A stretch of 7,246 bases of DNA from JAGLTN01 sp023135255 (GTDB lineage: Bacteria > Planctomycetota > Phycisphaerae > Sedimentisphaerales > Anaerobacaceae): positions 1-7,246 of the forward strand of contig DAOWCP010000102.1 of assembly GCA_030639495.1 (NCBI GenBank). The letters run 5' to 3'. Numbering within the stretch: the first letter of the stretch is position 1; every line of letters starts with the position of its first letter. Of this stretch, positions 1-7,246 are shown one piece after another. Below the pieces are notes generated by a model, which worked only from the letters and a program-made list of their open reading frames with translations, was not told where the DNA came from and did no database searches. The position numbers were made by a program, and so were the translations under genes.

Positions 1-3000
1 CACTCACGCAAAACATCATTGCCCTTCTCAAAAACTTTTTTGCCCAGATCGCTTTGAAAAAATGATACTATCGAAGCTACGTTAACCTTGTCAGCGACTT
101 GGGCCGATAGACTGCCGCTGTCGATCAGATCGCATTTTAGCTCTTGCAGGAGTTGTGATGTCACCGGAGCAGACAAATCCGCTTTAGAGATCAAAAGATG
201 CGCCGCTGAGCCGATCGCCAAGGGGTCTGTTTTGCCAACCGATGCACTATGGGATAAGGCTGATGGTCTTTTTGCGATTGCTTTGGAATAGTTCATGTTA
301 GCTAATTCGTCATCGCTGTGACTAAGGGCGGTTACTGAACACTTCGCCGGCACCAAAGAAACCTGCTGATAATCATACTGCCATTGCAAAGAGCTTTTAA
401 CCTTATCCAGCAAAGCAGATTTTACTTTGGCTGAGTGGTTTTGAGCTTCAGCAGTTGGTTGTTTATGACTGGTTTTAAGCTCATTTATATAATCTTCAAA
501 TTTTTGAGTTTCAGAAAGATCATAAAAATTTAAATCAAATAAATTGTTATCATATGTCTTGTCAGCAAAACCTGTATCGAGTGCTTTGTGTAAATTTTTC
601 TCGGCGCTCAGGCCGAACAATATCCAGTCCAGCGGATTATTACACTTGCGAAGCTGCCAACCGGCAATAGTATTACCATCAAAGAAAACACCATTAGTCA
701 AAACCCCCCTGCAATGTTTTTTATCTGCACAGCCACACAAAATAAGTTTTTCTTTTGCCCTGGTCAAAGCCACATAAAGGATTCGCATCTCCTCTGCGAG
801 CAATAACGACTTTTTCTTATTCTCGATTATTTCCCTATTTACCGAATCAAATTTTGATTTCTTTTCAGAATCTAAAATTCGCAACCCAAGACCAAAACTG
901 CCGTCATATAAACAATCCTGCCTTTGGTCCATAGTGTTAAACTGATGATTCATTTCAGCGAGAAATACGACCGGAAACTCCAGCCCCTTGCTCTTATGAA
1001 TACTAAGAATCCTTACTGCGTCATCTGCTGCCACCTGAGTTTCTGCGGATGCCCAATCATGACCTGCATCGTTTATCTTTTCAATAAACTCTACAAATCG
1101 ACTTAACGATGCCACATTTCCGCCGCTGACAAAACCTTCGAACTGAATGGCTTTATCGTGCAGCTTGAGCAGATTTGCCCTGCGTGATGGGCCTTTAGGA
1201 AGTGCAGAGACAAAAGCCAGGTAGCCGCTGTCACGGTATAACTGCCAGATCATATCGGCAAGGCCTTTGGTCGTCGCGATCATCCGCCAATGATGCATTT
1301 TCTCAAAAACATCTTTGAGCCTGTCAGCCAATTCGTCACCACTATTGCCGTTTATATAAAACAACGTACTTTGGTAAAAATCCATTTTCCTTTTGCCATT
1401 GTCTTTGGCGTATGTTTTTATCAGGGTAAGCTGTCCGTCGGTTATCTTAAAAAACGGGCTTCGCAGCACCGCTGTCAATTCGATATCGCGACGAGGATTG
1501 TCCAGCACCTTCAGCAGCGATATGCAATCGGTTATTTCGGTCGTCTCAAAATAGCCACCCGCTCCAGATGAGCTGACGTTGATCCCTGCAAGTTTAAATA
1601 TCTCTATATATTCAGCAGCCGATGAAGATGGACTCCTCATCAAAATCGCAATGTCACCATATCGTATAGGGCGAGTTAACTTGAGCTTATCATCGTGAAT
1701 CTGAAATTCAGCTTGGCCTGTATCTTCGCCAACCATCTGCTTTATTCGCTTTGCGATCATTGCTGCCTGGGTTTGAGAATCGCTGATAAAATCTCTGTCG
1801 GCGCAAGTTTCCATCTCATCGGAGCCATTATCCTCGTCCTCCGTTGGGCTGGATCTGCCTGGTTTTTCCAGCAAATTAATTTCGACGGCACAGTGACTGA
1901 TCGGAGCCGGATTGTCAGTATCCAGCTTCTTTAGCATCGCGGTTTCATCGTAATCGATCTGCGAAATATCGCTGCTCATAATGCGAGAGAAAACCTGGTT
2001 AACAAAATCAAGTACAGGCTTTACCGAACGAAAATTAACCGCCAAATCCACACGCCTGTCTGATGTTTCCGCTCGCGATGCTTCTTTGAGATTATCGAGG
2101 AAAATTGCAGGCTCAGAGCCTCTGAAAGCATAAATACTCTGCTTGGCGTCACCAACCACAAAAACATTGTTGCCGCTTGAGAGCATGTCGATTATCGCCT
2201 GCTGAACAGCATTGATATCCTGATACTCATCAACGAAAATATGCTTATATTTTTCCCGAAGCATCAACGCAACATCTGATGGCTGAAGGTTTTCACTATC
2301 AACATCCTCAATCAGAAGCTTTAAACCAAAATGCTCAAGGTCAGAAAAATCCAGACAATTGGCAGAACGCTTAGCACGGGCATAAAACAAATCGAACCTC
2401 TTGACCAGTTCAATCATCACCTTGGTCTGCAAATCGGCAGCACCGGCTACTATCTGACTATACCTGTCACTCAATATTGCCAGAGATGCAATCTTTTTTA
2501 AATCACTGCCTGCATCTTTTTTAAGTTTTTGAATCGTCTCTTTGACAGCATCGTCATGCCCAGTGTACACTCTTGGACTTTTTTGCTCAGCCAGATCAGA
2601 TATGAGCTTAACACATTTATCAAAACCATCCTGCTCAAGATATTTAATTGCCAGCTTTAAATCACAAACATAAGCTTCATCTAATTTTTTCGCCCATTCG
2701 CCATCGGGAATTTTGCTTAGGTAAAGTTTCTTAATGTGTTCAAATCGGCCAATTAAATCTTTAAGCCTGTTTTTTAGCATTTCTTTTTTGCTATCCGCTA
2801 AAAGTAAACCTCCCTTATCCTGCGCGAGCAGAGCCGCCTTTTCATACCAGTTCTTTCTTGAAACAACACCATCAAGAAAATTGCTTATCTTAATAATGTT
2901 ATCTAAAAAACCGTCACTTGAAATTATGGGTCTTCGATTCAACAGCTCTTCGAATGCTGTCTTTAAATTTTCCTGCTGCCATGCCCAGTCTATCGTCTTT

Positions 3001-3437
3001 TCGAGCATCTGAGCTTTTAACAACTTCTGCTCATCCTCATCTATTAACCTGAATCCCGGATCGATATCCAGCTTATAAAAATAATCGGTTATCAGTCTCT
3101 TGCAAAAAGCATGTATCGTGCTGATATCCGAGCCTTGCAAAAGTATCAGTTGACTTCGCAGGTTGTCCCTGTCACTATCTGTCTCAGCAGCTAATAATTT
3201 TTTTCTTATCTGATCAGCGATTCGCGACCTCATCTGTTCGGCTGCTGCATCGGTAAAGGTAAGCACGAGCATATCCATTACGCTACAAGGCTCGCTGGAG
3301 CTTACAATATCGCAGCATCTGCCTGAAAGCACCGCTGTTTTACCAGTACCGGCAGAAGCGGTGACAAAAACATTGCTGCCCCTGTGTGTGATAGCCTGGG
3401 TTTGGTGATCTGTCCATTTTATCTTCTCTGCCGCCAT
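1..3437 (-). CDS. addA: AddA, ATP-dependent helicase/nuclease subunit A (3' end beyond window)
   Basis: This is the motor subunit of the AddAB helicase-nuclease, which in the cytoplasm unwinds and resects double-strand breaks and prepares 3' tails for RecA. I read the frame from the ATG at 3437 down to position 1 and found no stop, giving 1145 visible residues; B. subtilis AddA has about 1230, so roughly 90 or more are missing. SF1A helicase motifs appear in order: Q-motif-like WTDHQ (8-12), Walker A ASAGTGKT (27-34), Walker B/motif II DEYQD (403-407), motif III GDAKQSIYAFRG (429-440), motif IV NFRS (468-471), motif V SIHKSKGLEF (812-821) and motif VI VALTRAKEKL (about 889-898, arginine 893). 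The nuclease domain begins near SVTALS (1034-1039), and GSAAH (1076-1080) supplies the conserved histidine. The GxxD and DYKT-type catalytic motifs should lie beyond the window, so nuclease activity cannot be judged here. An acidic loop (531-543) lies between motifs IV and V. The start overlaps the addB stop by one base and has a Shine-Dalgarno-like sequence upstream. The family call is firm. Confidence 0.97.
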   Translation of the reverse strand, partial: MAAEKIKWTDHQTQAITHRGSNVFVTASAGTGKTAVLSGRCCDIVSSSEPCSVMDMLVLTFTDAAAEQMRSRIADQIRKKLLAAETDSDRDNLRSQLILLQGSDISTIHAFCKRLITDYFYKLDIDPGFRLIDEDEQKLLKAQMLEKTIDWAWQQENLKTAFEELLNRRPIISSDGFLDNIIKISNFLDGVVSRKNWYEKAALLAQDKGGLLLADSKKEMLKNRLKDLIGRFEHIKKLYLSKIPDGEWAKKLDEAYVCDLKLAIKYLEQDGFDKCVKLISDLAEQKSPRVYTGHDDAVKETIQKLKKDAGSDLKKIASLAILSDRYSQIVAGAADLQTKVMIELVKRFDLFYARAKRSANCLDFSDLEHFGLKLLIEDVDSENLQPSDVALMLREKYKHIFVDEYQDINAVQQAIIDMLSSGNNVFVVGDAKQSIYAFRGSEPAIFLDNLKEASRAETSDRRVDLAVNFRSVKPVLDFVNQVFSRIMSSDISQIDYDETAMLKKLDTDNPAPISHCAVEINLLEKPGRSSPTEDEDNGSDEMETCADRDFISDSQTQAAMIAKRIKQMVGEDTGQAEFQIHDDKLKLTRPIRYGDIAILMRSPSSSAAEYIEIFKLAGINVSSSGAGGYFETTEITDCISLLKVLDNPRRDIELTAVLRSPFFKITDGQLTLIKTYAKDNGKRKMDFYQSTLFYINGNSGDELADRLKDVFEKMHHWRMIATTKGLADMIWQLYRDSGYLAFVSALPKGPSRRANLLKLHDKAIQFEGFVSGGNVASLSRFVEFIEKINDAGHDWASAETQVAADDAVRILSIHKSKGLEFPVVFLAEMNHQFNTMDQRQDCLYDGSFGLGLRILDSEKKSKFDSVNREIIENKKKSLLLAEEMRILYVALTRAKEKLILCGCADKKHCRGVLTNGVFFDGNTIAGWQLRKCNNPLDWILFGLSAEKNLHKALDTGFADKTYDNNLFDLNFYDLSETQKFEDYINELKTSHKQPTAEAQNHSAKVKSALLDKVKSSLQWQYDYQQVSLVPAKCSVTALSHSDDELANMNYSKAIAKRPSALSHSASVGKTDPLAIGSAAHLLISKADLSAPVTSQLLQELKCDLIDSGSLSAQVADKVNVASIVSFFQSDLGKKVFEKGNDVLRE

Positions 3438-6400
3438 TATTGCACCGCCCTCATTTCTTCAACCGCCTGGGCTTTGTCCTTGATAGCTTTTAGATTATTG
3501 TAATCGTTAATCTGCCAGTCAAATCTGCACAGAGCTTTGAATTCACAATTGCTGCAAGGCGACTTCTTTTTAAGACGACCGGGTTTGATATCTATTTTGC
3601 CTGTGAAAATATCCTTACCAAGGGCAATAACCTTCCTTTCGGTAAACTTCAGCATCAGTTCGAAATCGTCCTCCTTAACCGCAGAAGAAGTCCCGTAGCG
3701 ACCATAAGGCTCACCATCTTTAAAGGAAAAACTGTAATATTTGCTTCTGCTGCTTTCGCAATTCCTATCAATTTTATTAACATAGCGGCCATCAAAAAGG
3801 CCTTTAGGTTTATAGAAAAATTTATCGCTATTTTTATCCGCTTCTGTAAAGGAGCTTTTGCTGTAACTTACTTTTATTGGCAGATAAAACGCGCCAGCAA
3901 CATCATCGATTCCTAAAGTTTTACCGATAGCCTTTCTCACTGCTAAAAGATACAAAGGCATCTGGACATCCAGGCCGTTATATAACTTTGACCAGTCGAA
4001 AGTCCTGCTGCTTGATTTATAATCAAACACTAAAGCGATGGTTTTGCCGTCAACTTCCGCGACGTCGATCCGGTCGATCTTACCATTGAGGCTAAGTTTC
4101 CTGGGTGATTTTAACTCTATCTCAAAATCAATTTCATCTCTGCCAAAATTCAGCTCCGATTTTATAGGCCTGAAATCACCCGCTGAAATCAACTCCGACA
4201 TCGCCAAGACAAAATCCTCAAGTGTTTCCTGACTTTGCCGGATAATAAAAGCATTATGTTCGCTTCGGCCATTAAAATTAGAGATAAATGGATTCTCTGA
4301 AATTGTAGTTTCGAGAACTTTATCAAGCAGCTGTATTAGCTGATCTTTTTTCATTGTCGCAATATCAAGGCTGCGTTTAATCGTTTCTTTTATGAGCCTG
4401 TCGAGCACATCATGATAGAAACTACCCAGCTCTAAGGGCCTCATTTTAAAATTGTCACGCTCTTTCAAACCGAGTATGTACTTTGCAAAATAACGATACC
4501 TGCAATTGGCGAAAGTGCCCAACCCGGTAGCTGAAATCGCCAGATCATTGCCAAGAAGTTTCTCCACGGCAGCAGGTTCAATAGATGCCTGGTTCCTATA
4601 GCCCAAGGACTCATCCACCAAAGAACCAACATCGCAAAGGCTGTCATCCTGCTTTAGGCCTGCGAGCAAACCCTGCAACTGCTTCCGCCTGTCCTGGTCC
4701 GTATCATAAACCGCTTTACCAAGTCCGCTGCAAAGCATATCCGCCAGCTGCATTTTATTGTGTATATATGCCGGGTCGAAATCTACCTCAGTGACAAATC
4801 GCTGGTCAACAGATTCAAAAAGCCTGGTGACATTAGAGATAAACTGCGATGGGACTTCGGCATTGCCCTTTTCATCGCAGGCTGGGTAACAGATGTAAAG
4901 CTTCTCCGAGGCACGGGTAAAAGCAATATAAGCCAGGTACTGCCTTTGAATCAGACTTTGGCTGGTTGTTTCCTCCAACTCAAAATCATTTGACTCGGCA
5001 AGGCCCCTGTCGTTATCCGTTAATATCCCACCACGACGAACAGCAGATGGAAATTGCTTCTGAGTAGCACCTGCTAAAAATACCGCCCTTAGATCAGGAT
5101 GTCTGCTTCTCTCGATCGAGCCTACTAATACCTGGTCAACTGTCGGCGGAATGAACGCCAGCTTAATTTGAGAAAACGCGGAATTGACGATCGAAAAATA
5201 ATCTCCGGCAGTAAGCTCATCATCGCCGAAAACTTCTACCAGTTCATCAAATACATCAACAAATTTATCATAAAACTGCCTGTGCTCCTCTGCCAGATCA
5301 AAATCGCCCTGCTGCTTGGCCTGCTGTATCCACTCTGATATTTTTCCACTAACATTAAGACTTTCGAGAAAATCAAAAACTGCTTTGGTAAATTCTATAC
5401 TGGTTATCTTGCCATCATCATTACCCGCCAAAGAAGCTTTAAGTTTCAGCAAAGGACTAAGCGATTGTTTTCTTATTGCGTCAATTTTCGTATCATCAAA
5501 AACCCTATTTTCAGCACCGGCAAAATCCCAACTCCGTTTAGCTATCCAGTCCCTGGGGCTAACACCAAACGCTAAACAATAATTCTCCAGCAAATTTACT
5601 TCATCTTTCCCTGCTTGGCAAAATTCACTTTTTAAGTACGCAATCACATCTTCAGTTTCAAATGCCGAGATAATCGCCTCAAACCCGCTGCACAACAGAG
5701 ATATGGCGGCGTGTTTATTCAAAAGCCTGCGATGGTCAATAAAAAACGGTATCCCATAGTCGGTAAAATAAGCGCTGATATAATGCTGATACTTCGCGAT
5801 ATCAGAAACTATTACCGCGATGTCACGATATCTGTAGCCTTGATCTTTTACAAGCCTGAGTATTTCTTTAGCAATAAATGCCGATTCTGTCCTGACGTTG
5901 GCAGCGGAAATAATATTTATCCCCGTCGCCTGGGTATCCGATTTATAACCAAATTCAAACAGGTTCTTTTCAACTATTTCCAGGGACCCAGCTTTAACAA
6001 ATCTTTTAGGCCTATCAAGAATAACAGGCTCAGCCAGTTTGATATGCGCCTGCTTAACAGTATCAATAAGCTGGGCGTAGGTTTTTTCTGTAGGATAGAA
6101 CAGGCTGTTCTCATTTAGATTCTTCAGATCGACAGTGGCTGGATCCAGACAAAGTGCTATCTTCGACTGCGATGACGCTTTCAGCAATTCTGTTAGAAGC
6201 GCTAGCTCGGTCGTGCTGAAACCGGCAAAACCATCCACCCATATCGTTGCCCCTTTGATAAAATCTGCATCAGCGGCCTTTTTGCAAACCTGACGAAGCT
6301 GCATATCCGGGTCATCAAATCTGCCCTGGATAAAGCCAAGATATTTTTCAAATATAAGCCCAATATCTTTAAACTTCGCGTATGTCAGTTGATTGGCGGA

Positions 6401-6841
6401 ATCGGTTTTTAACCTTTCCGTCAAATGGTAAATATCTTCAGGCTCCTTCGAACATCTGTGCAATTCGCTGATAAAATTTGCTGTCTGGGCGCTTAGACCC
6501 GCACCTTTTGCTAATGAGCCGAAAGCCTTAAGATTGCCAGCATTTTCCCGGATGATCTTGTGTAGTATCATCTCTCTGGCATCAGTCGACAATACCGGCA
6601 GCGGCCTTTCGCCGATGAGCTTGAATTTAAGCCTTTCAAAAGAAAGTACCTCAAGTCGGCTGTAGCCCGATACCCTACCGCTGGAAAGAATTGCTTTTTC
6701 CGCCTGGTAGGTTGCCTGCTCCGGCACAAGCAGTATGAGAGGGGCCATCTGGTCATCTTTGCATAGAGAATCGATTATTTCATCGATGCAAAGCCGACTC
6801 TTGCCTGTACCACTCCTGCCAAGAACAAACCCAACAGCCAT
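3437..6841 (-). CDS. addB: AddB, ATP-dependent helicase/nuclease subunit B with iron-sulfur nuclease domain
   Basis: This is the scaffold and second nuclease subunit of AddAB. In the family, its degenerate helicase half scans single-stranded DNA for the Chi-like signal and its C-terminal nuclease cuts one strand. The 1134 residues are close to the roughly 1166 of B. subtilis AddB. Visible landmarks are Walker A GRSGTGKS (8-15), LLVPEQATYQ (37-46), the motif II-like WVDGF (201-205), AANVRTE (313-319) and a motif VI-like FTRASEKL (641-648). The nuclease domain has H810 in LGSFYH, D923 and D926 in GKIDRID (920-926), and D940 and K942 in DYK, so all the usual RecB-family catalytic positions are filled. 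Cysteines 780, 1096, 1099 and 1105 (the last three as CX2CX5C) match the 4Fe-4S ligands of B. subtilis AddB in spacing. The ATG at 6841 is the first possible start after an in-frame TGA at 6877-6875, and Walker A begins at residue 8 as usual, so the start is secure. It is the first gene of the addB-addA operon. Confidence 0.98.
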   Translation of the reverse strand: MAVGFVLGRSGTGKSRLCIDEIIDSLCKDDQMAPLILLVPEQATYQAEKAILSSGRVSGYSRLEVLSFERLKFKLIGERPLPVLSTDAREMILHKIIRENAGNLKAFGSLAKGAGLSAQTANFISELHRCSKEPEDIYHLTERLKTDSANQLTYAKFKDIGLIFEKYLGFIQGRFDDPDMQLRQVCKKAADADFIKGATIWVDGFAGFSTTELALLTELLKASSQSKIALCLDPATVDLKNLNENSLFYPTEKTYAQLIDTVKQAHIKLAEPVILDRPKRFVKAGSLEIVEKNLFEFGYKSDTQATGINIISAANVRTESAFIAKEILRLVKDQGYRYRDIAVIVSDIAKYQHYISAYFTDYGIPFFIDHRRLLNKHAAISLLCSGFEAIISAFETEDVIAYLKSEFCQAGKDEVNLLENYCLAFGVSPRDWIAKRSWDFAGAENRVFDDTKIDAIRKQSLSPLLKLKASLAGNDDGKITSIEFTKAVFDFLESLNVSGKISEWIQQAKQQGDFDLAEEHRQFYDKFVDVFDELVEVFGDDELTAGDYFSIVNSAFSQIKLAFIPPTVDQVLVGSIERSRHPDLRAVFLAGATQKQFPSAVRRGGILTDNDRGLAESNDFELEETTSQSLIQRQYLAYIAFTRASEKLYICYPACDEKGNAEVPSQFISNVTRLFESVDQRFVTEVDFDPAYIHNKMQLADMLCSGLGKAVYDTDQDRRKQLQGLLAGLKQDDSLCDVGSLVDESLGYRNQASIEPAAVEKLLGNDLAISATGLGTFANCRYRYFAKYILGLKERDNFKMRPLELGSFYHDVLDRLIKETIKRSLDIATMKKDQLIQLLDKVLETTISENPFISNFNGRSEHNAFIIRQSQETLEDFVLAMSELISAGDFRPIKSELNFGRDEIDFEIELKSPRKLSLNGKIDRIDVAEVDGKTIALVFDYKSSSRTFDWSKLYNGLDVQMPLYLLAVRKAIGKTLGIDDVAGAFYLPIKVSYSKSSFTEADKNSDKFFYKPKGLFDGRYVNKIDRNCESSRSKYYSFSFKDGEPYGRYGTSSAVKEDDFELMLKFTERKVIALGKDIFTGKIDIKPGRLKKKSPCSNCEFKALCRFDWQINDYNNLKAIKDKAQAVEEMRAVQ
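3448..3453 (-). promoter_or_regulatory. Ribosome binding site for addA inside the end of addB
   Basis: The minus strand reads TGAGGG ten bases before the addA ATG, inside the last codons of addB. The junction reads TAATG: the addB stop TAA (3439-3437) and the addA ATG (3437-3435) share one base. This arrangement supports the chosen addA start and suggests translational coupling, by which a ribosome finishing addB re-initiates on addA and keeps the subunits in similar amounts. Coupling is inferred from the layout. Confidence 0.6.
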
Positions 6842-6846
6842 AGAAA

Positions 6847-6851
6847 CCCCT
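6847..6851 (-). promoter_or_regulatory. Possible Shine-Dalgarno for addB
   Basis: The minus strand reads AGGGG five bases before the addB ATG. It is an imperfect but usable match to the anti-Shine-Dalgarno sequence. It directly follows a TATAAT hexamer; if that hexamer is the real -10 box, this site would lie upstream of the transcript start and could not act in translation. Confidence 0.45.
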
Positions 6852-6857
6852 ATTATA
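6852..6857 (-). promoter_or_regulatory. Candidate -10 box (TATAAT) for the addB-addA operon
   Basis: A perfect TATAAT lies on the minus strand, ending ten bases before the addB ATG. No convincing -35 hexamer lies 16-18 bases further upstream (the best-placed hexamer is TGCTGA), and there is no extended -10 TG. A start at the usual distance would fall near 6845, leaving a leader of only about four bases. The hexamer could therefore drive a nearly leaderless mRNA, or could be a chance match in AT-rich DNA with the true promoter further upstream. Confidence 0.35.
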
Positions 6858-6890
6858 AGCCCATATTCAAATAATCAGCAGTTCTAACAC

Positions 6891-6904
6891 AAAAAACGTT
6901 TTTT
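6891..6904. repeat. Perfect 14-base palindrome AAAAAACGTTTTTT
   Basis: Six A, then CG, then six T form a perfect palindrome, and the T run continues for two more bases. It lies about 50 bases upstream of the addB start and about 80 bases upstream of the plus-strand gene. Without a GC-rich stem it is a poor terminator candidate. It could be a regulator site or bent A-tract DNA serving as an upstream promoter element; nothing in the window decides between these. Confidence 0.5.
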
Positions 6905-6938
6905 TTCAATTCTTTCCTACCCAAAACCCCAATTTTTT

Positions 6939-6957
6939 ACTATAATATAGCTATAGT
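6939..6957. repeat. Inverted repeat overlapping the plus-strand promoter
   Basis: ACTATA (6939-6944) and TATAGT (6952-6957) are inverted copies separated by seven bases, and the inner TATAGCTATA (6946-6955) is itself a perfect palindrome. The element covers the candidate -10 box and the expected transcription start, where a repressor operator would sit. AT-rich promoters yield such symmetry by chance fairly often, so an operator role is only a suggestion. Confidence 0.4.
6941..6946 (+). promoter_or_regulatory. Candidate -10 box (TATAAT) for the exported protein gene
   Basis: A perfect TATAAT stands 39 bases before the plus-strand ATG, predicting a transcript start near 6953 and a leader of about 33 bases that includes the ribosome binding site. 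The hexamer 17 bases upstream, TACCCA, matches the sigma-70 -35 consensus at only three positions, so the promoter may be weak or need an activator. A T-rich run just upstream (6933-6938) could help opening. Confidence 0.5.
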
Positions 6958-6973
6958 CCACAAAAAAACTGTG

Positions 6974-6979
6974 AAAGGA
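6974..6979 (+). promoter_or_regulatory. Ribosome binding site for the exported protein gene
   Basis: AAAGGA ends six bases before the ATG at 6986, a normal Shine-Dalgarno spacing. It supports this start, as does the signal-peptide-like sequence that immediately follows. Confidence 0.6.
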
Positions 6980-6985
6980 AACAAT

Positions 6986-7246
6986 ATGAAAAATAGCGGA
7001 AAAAAATGGCTCATAGCGGCAGCGGTCCTGGCATTTTGTATTGTATTATCATCATCTTCGACATCGATTCAAGGCCGAGATAAAAAAACTTATGAGATCA
7101 GACCGGAAATAACACTACCAGAGCACAAAACCGACACAACCCGATTCATCGAGTCTTATGAACGGATTCTCCAGCGTCTGATAACAAACGAAAGAAGCAG
7201 GATTAATTTAACTGACGACATCAGCGATGTCAACCACCTCGTCACA
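6986..7246 (+). CDS. Hypothetical exported protein (N-terminal 87 residues only)
   Basis: I do not recognise this protein. The visible part opens with a basic stretch (MKNSGKKW), then a hydrophobic core (about residues 8-21, LIAAAVLAFCIV and following), then a serine/threonine-rich segment (22-27). This is a typical Sec signal peptide, with cleavage likely near residues 27-30, although an uncleaved membrane anchor is possible. The cysteine at 18 sits in LAFC; phenylalanine before the cysteine makes a lipobox unlikely. After the signal come charged, hydrophilic residues with a proline-containing segment (40-45) and a probable amphipathic helix (about 51-73, containing ESYERILQRL), with no catalytic motif or cysteine in the visible mature part. 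The frame is open to the window edge, so total length and function are unknown. It is divergent from addB and has its own candidate promoter and ribosome binding site. The gene call is good; the function is undetermined. Confidence 0.8.
   Translation, partial: MKNSGKKWLIAAAVLAFCIVLSSSSTSIQGRDKKTYEIRPEITLPEHKTDTTRFIESYERILQRLITNERSRINLTDDISDVNHLVT

Larger units (their letters stand above)
6842..6985. other. Divergent intergenic control region
   Basis: These 144 AT-rich bases separate the divergent starts of addB and the exported protein gene and must hold the promoters for both if neither is read through from outside. They contain a TATAAT hexamer for each direction, about 84 bases apart, a 14-base A/T palindrome in the middle, and a second inverted repeat over the plus-strand -10 box. 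I see no open reading frame of note, no GC-rich terminator hairpin and no riboswitch-like structure. Confidence 0.7.

Noticed and set aside
88..3012. Several 60-93 codon plus-strand open frames (for example at 1290-1571 and 2734-3012)
   Set aside because: The minus-strand addA frame runs through all of them without a stop and carries the helicase motifs; these are antisense shadows.
1..3437. addA as a truncated or broken gene
   Set aside because: The frame is open right to the window edge and ends in the expected part of the nuclease domain; the missing C-terminus is explained by the window boundary.
4465..4647. Small minus-strand open frames at 4465-4647 and 6568-6756
   Set aside because: They are alternative frames inside addB on the same strand, with no domain and no plausible independent signals.
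5711..6118. A 135-codon plus-strand open frame inside addB
   Set aside because: It lies wholly antisense to a well-supported addB. Its protein shows no recognisable domain, and the addB reading of the same bases is clearly conserved in family character.
6891..6906. A/T palindrome followed by a T run as a rho-independent terminator
   Set aside because: There is no GC-rich stem, and both flanking genes are transcribed away from it, so no transcript is expected to end there.
7037..7042. Possible lipobox cysteine (LAFC, residue 18) in the exported protein
   Set aside because: Phenylalanine directly before the cysteine is not accepted in usual lipoboxes, and the hydrophobic core continues past it, so an ordinary signal peptide fits better.

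Overview
The window holds most of an addB-addA operon on the minus strand and, divergent from it, the first 87 codons of an exported protein gene on the plus strand. addB and addA encode the two subunits of an AddAB (RexAB) helicase-nuclease, the enzyme that resects double-strand breaks ahead of RecA-dependent recombination. I see no RNA genes, insertion sequences, CRISPR arrays or phage genes. Apart from the 144-base gap between the divergent genes, the window is fully coding.

Layout. Positions 1-3437 (minus) are addA, open to the window edge. 1145 residues are visible, with every SF1A (UvrD/Rep) helicase motif and the start of the C-terminal RecB-type nuclease domain; the nuclease active site lies beyond position 1. 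Positions 3437-6841 (minus) are a complete addB of 1134 residues with a Walker A motif, a complete RecB-family nuclease motif set and the four cysteines of an iron-sulfur cluster. The addB stop and addA start share one base, so the two are almost certainly co-transcribed and translationally coupled. Positions 6842-6985 are a divergent AT-rich control region with a TATAAT hexamer facing each way and two short palindromes. Positions 6986-7246 (plus) encode an unrecognised protein with an N-terminal signal sequence.

How the genes work together. AddA should supply the 3'-5' motor and one nuclease; AddB should supply the second nuclease and the scaffold that scans for a Chi-like sequence. Loss of either normally inactivates the complex, which fits the one-base overlap. 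Nothing ties the exported protein to DNA repair; it is probably just a divergent neighbour.

Organism. This is a bacterium of moderate-to-low GC (low-to-mid forties percent by eye) that uses AddAB rather than RecBCD. The addB-then-addA order and the four-cysteine AddB match the Bacillus subtilis type, but the operon type is found in several phyla. The style of the exported protein made me think of Planctomycetota (Phycisphaerae), but this is only an impression. I found no undescribed system; the least explained parts are the divergent promoter region and the exported protein.
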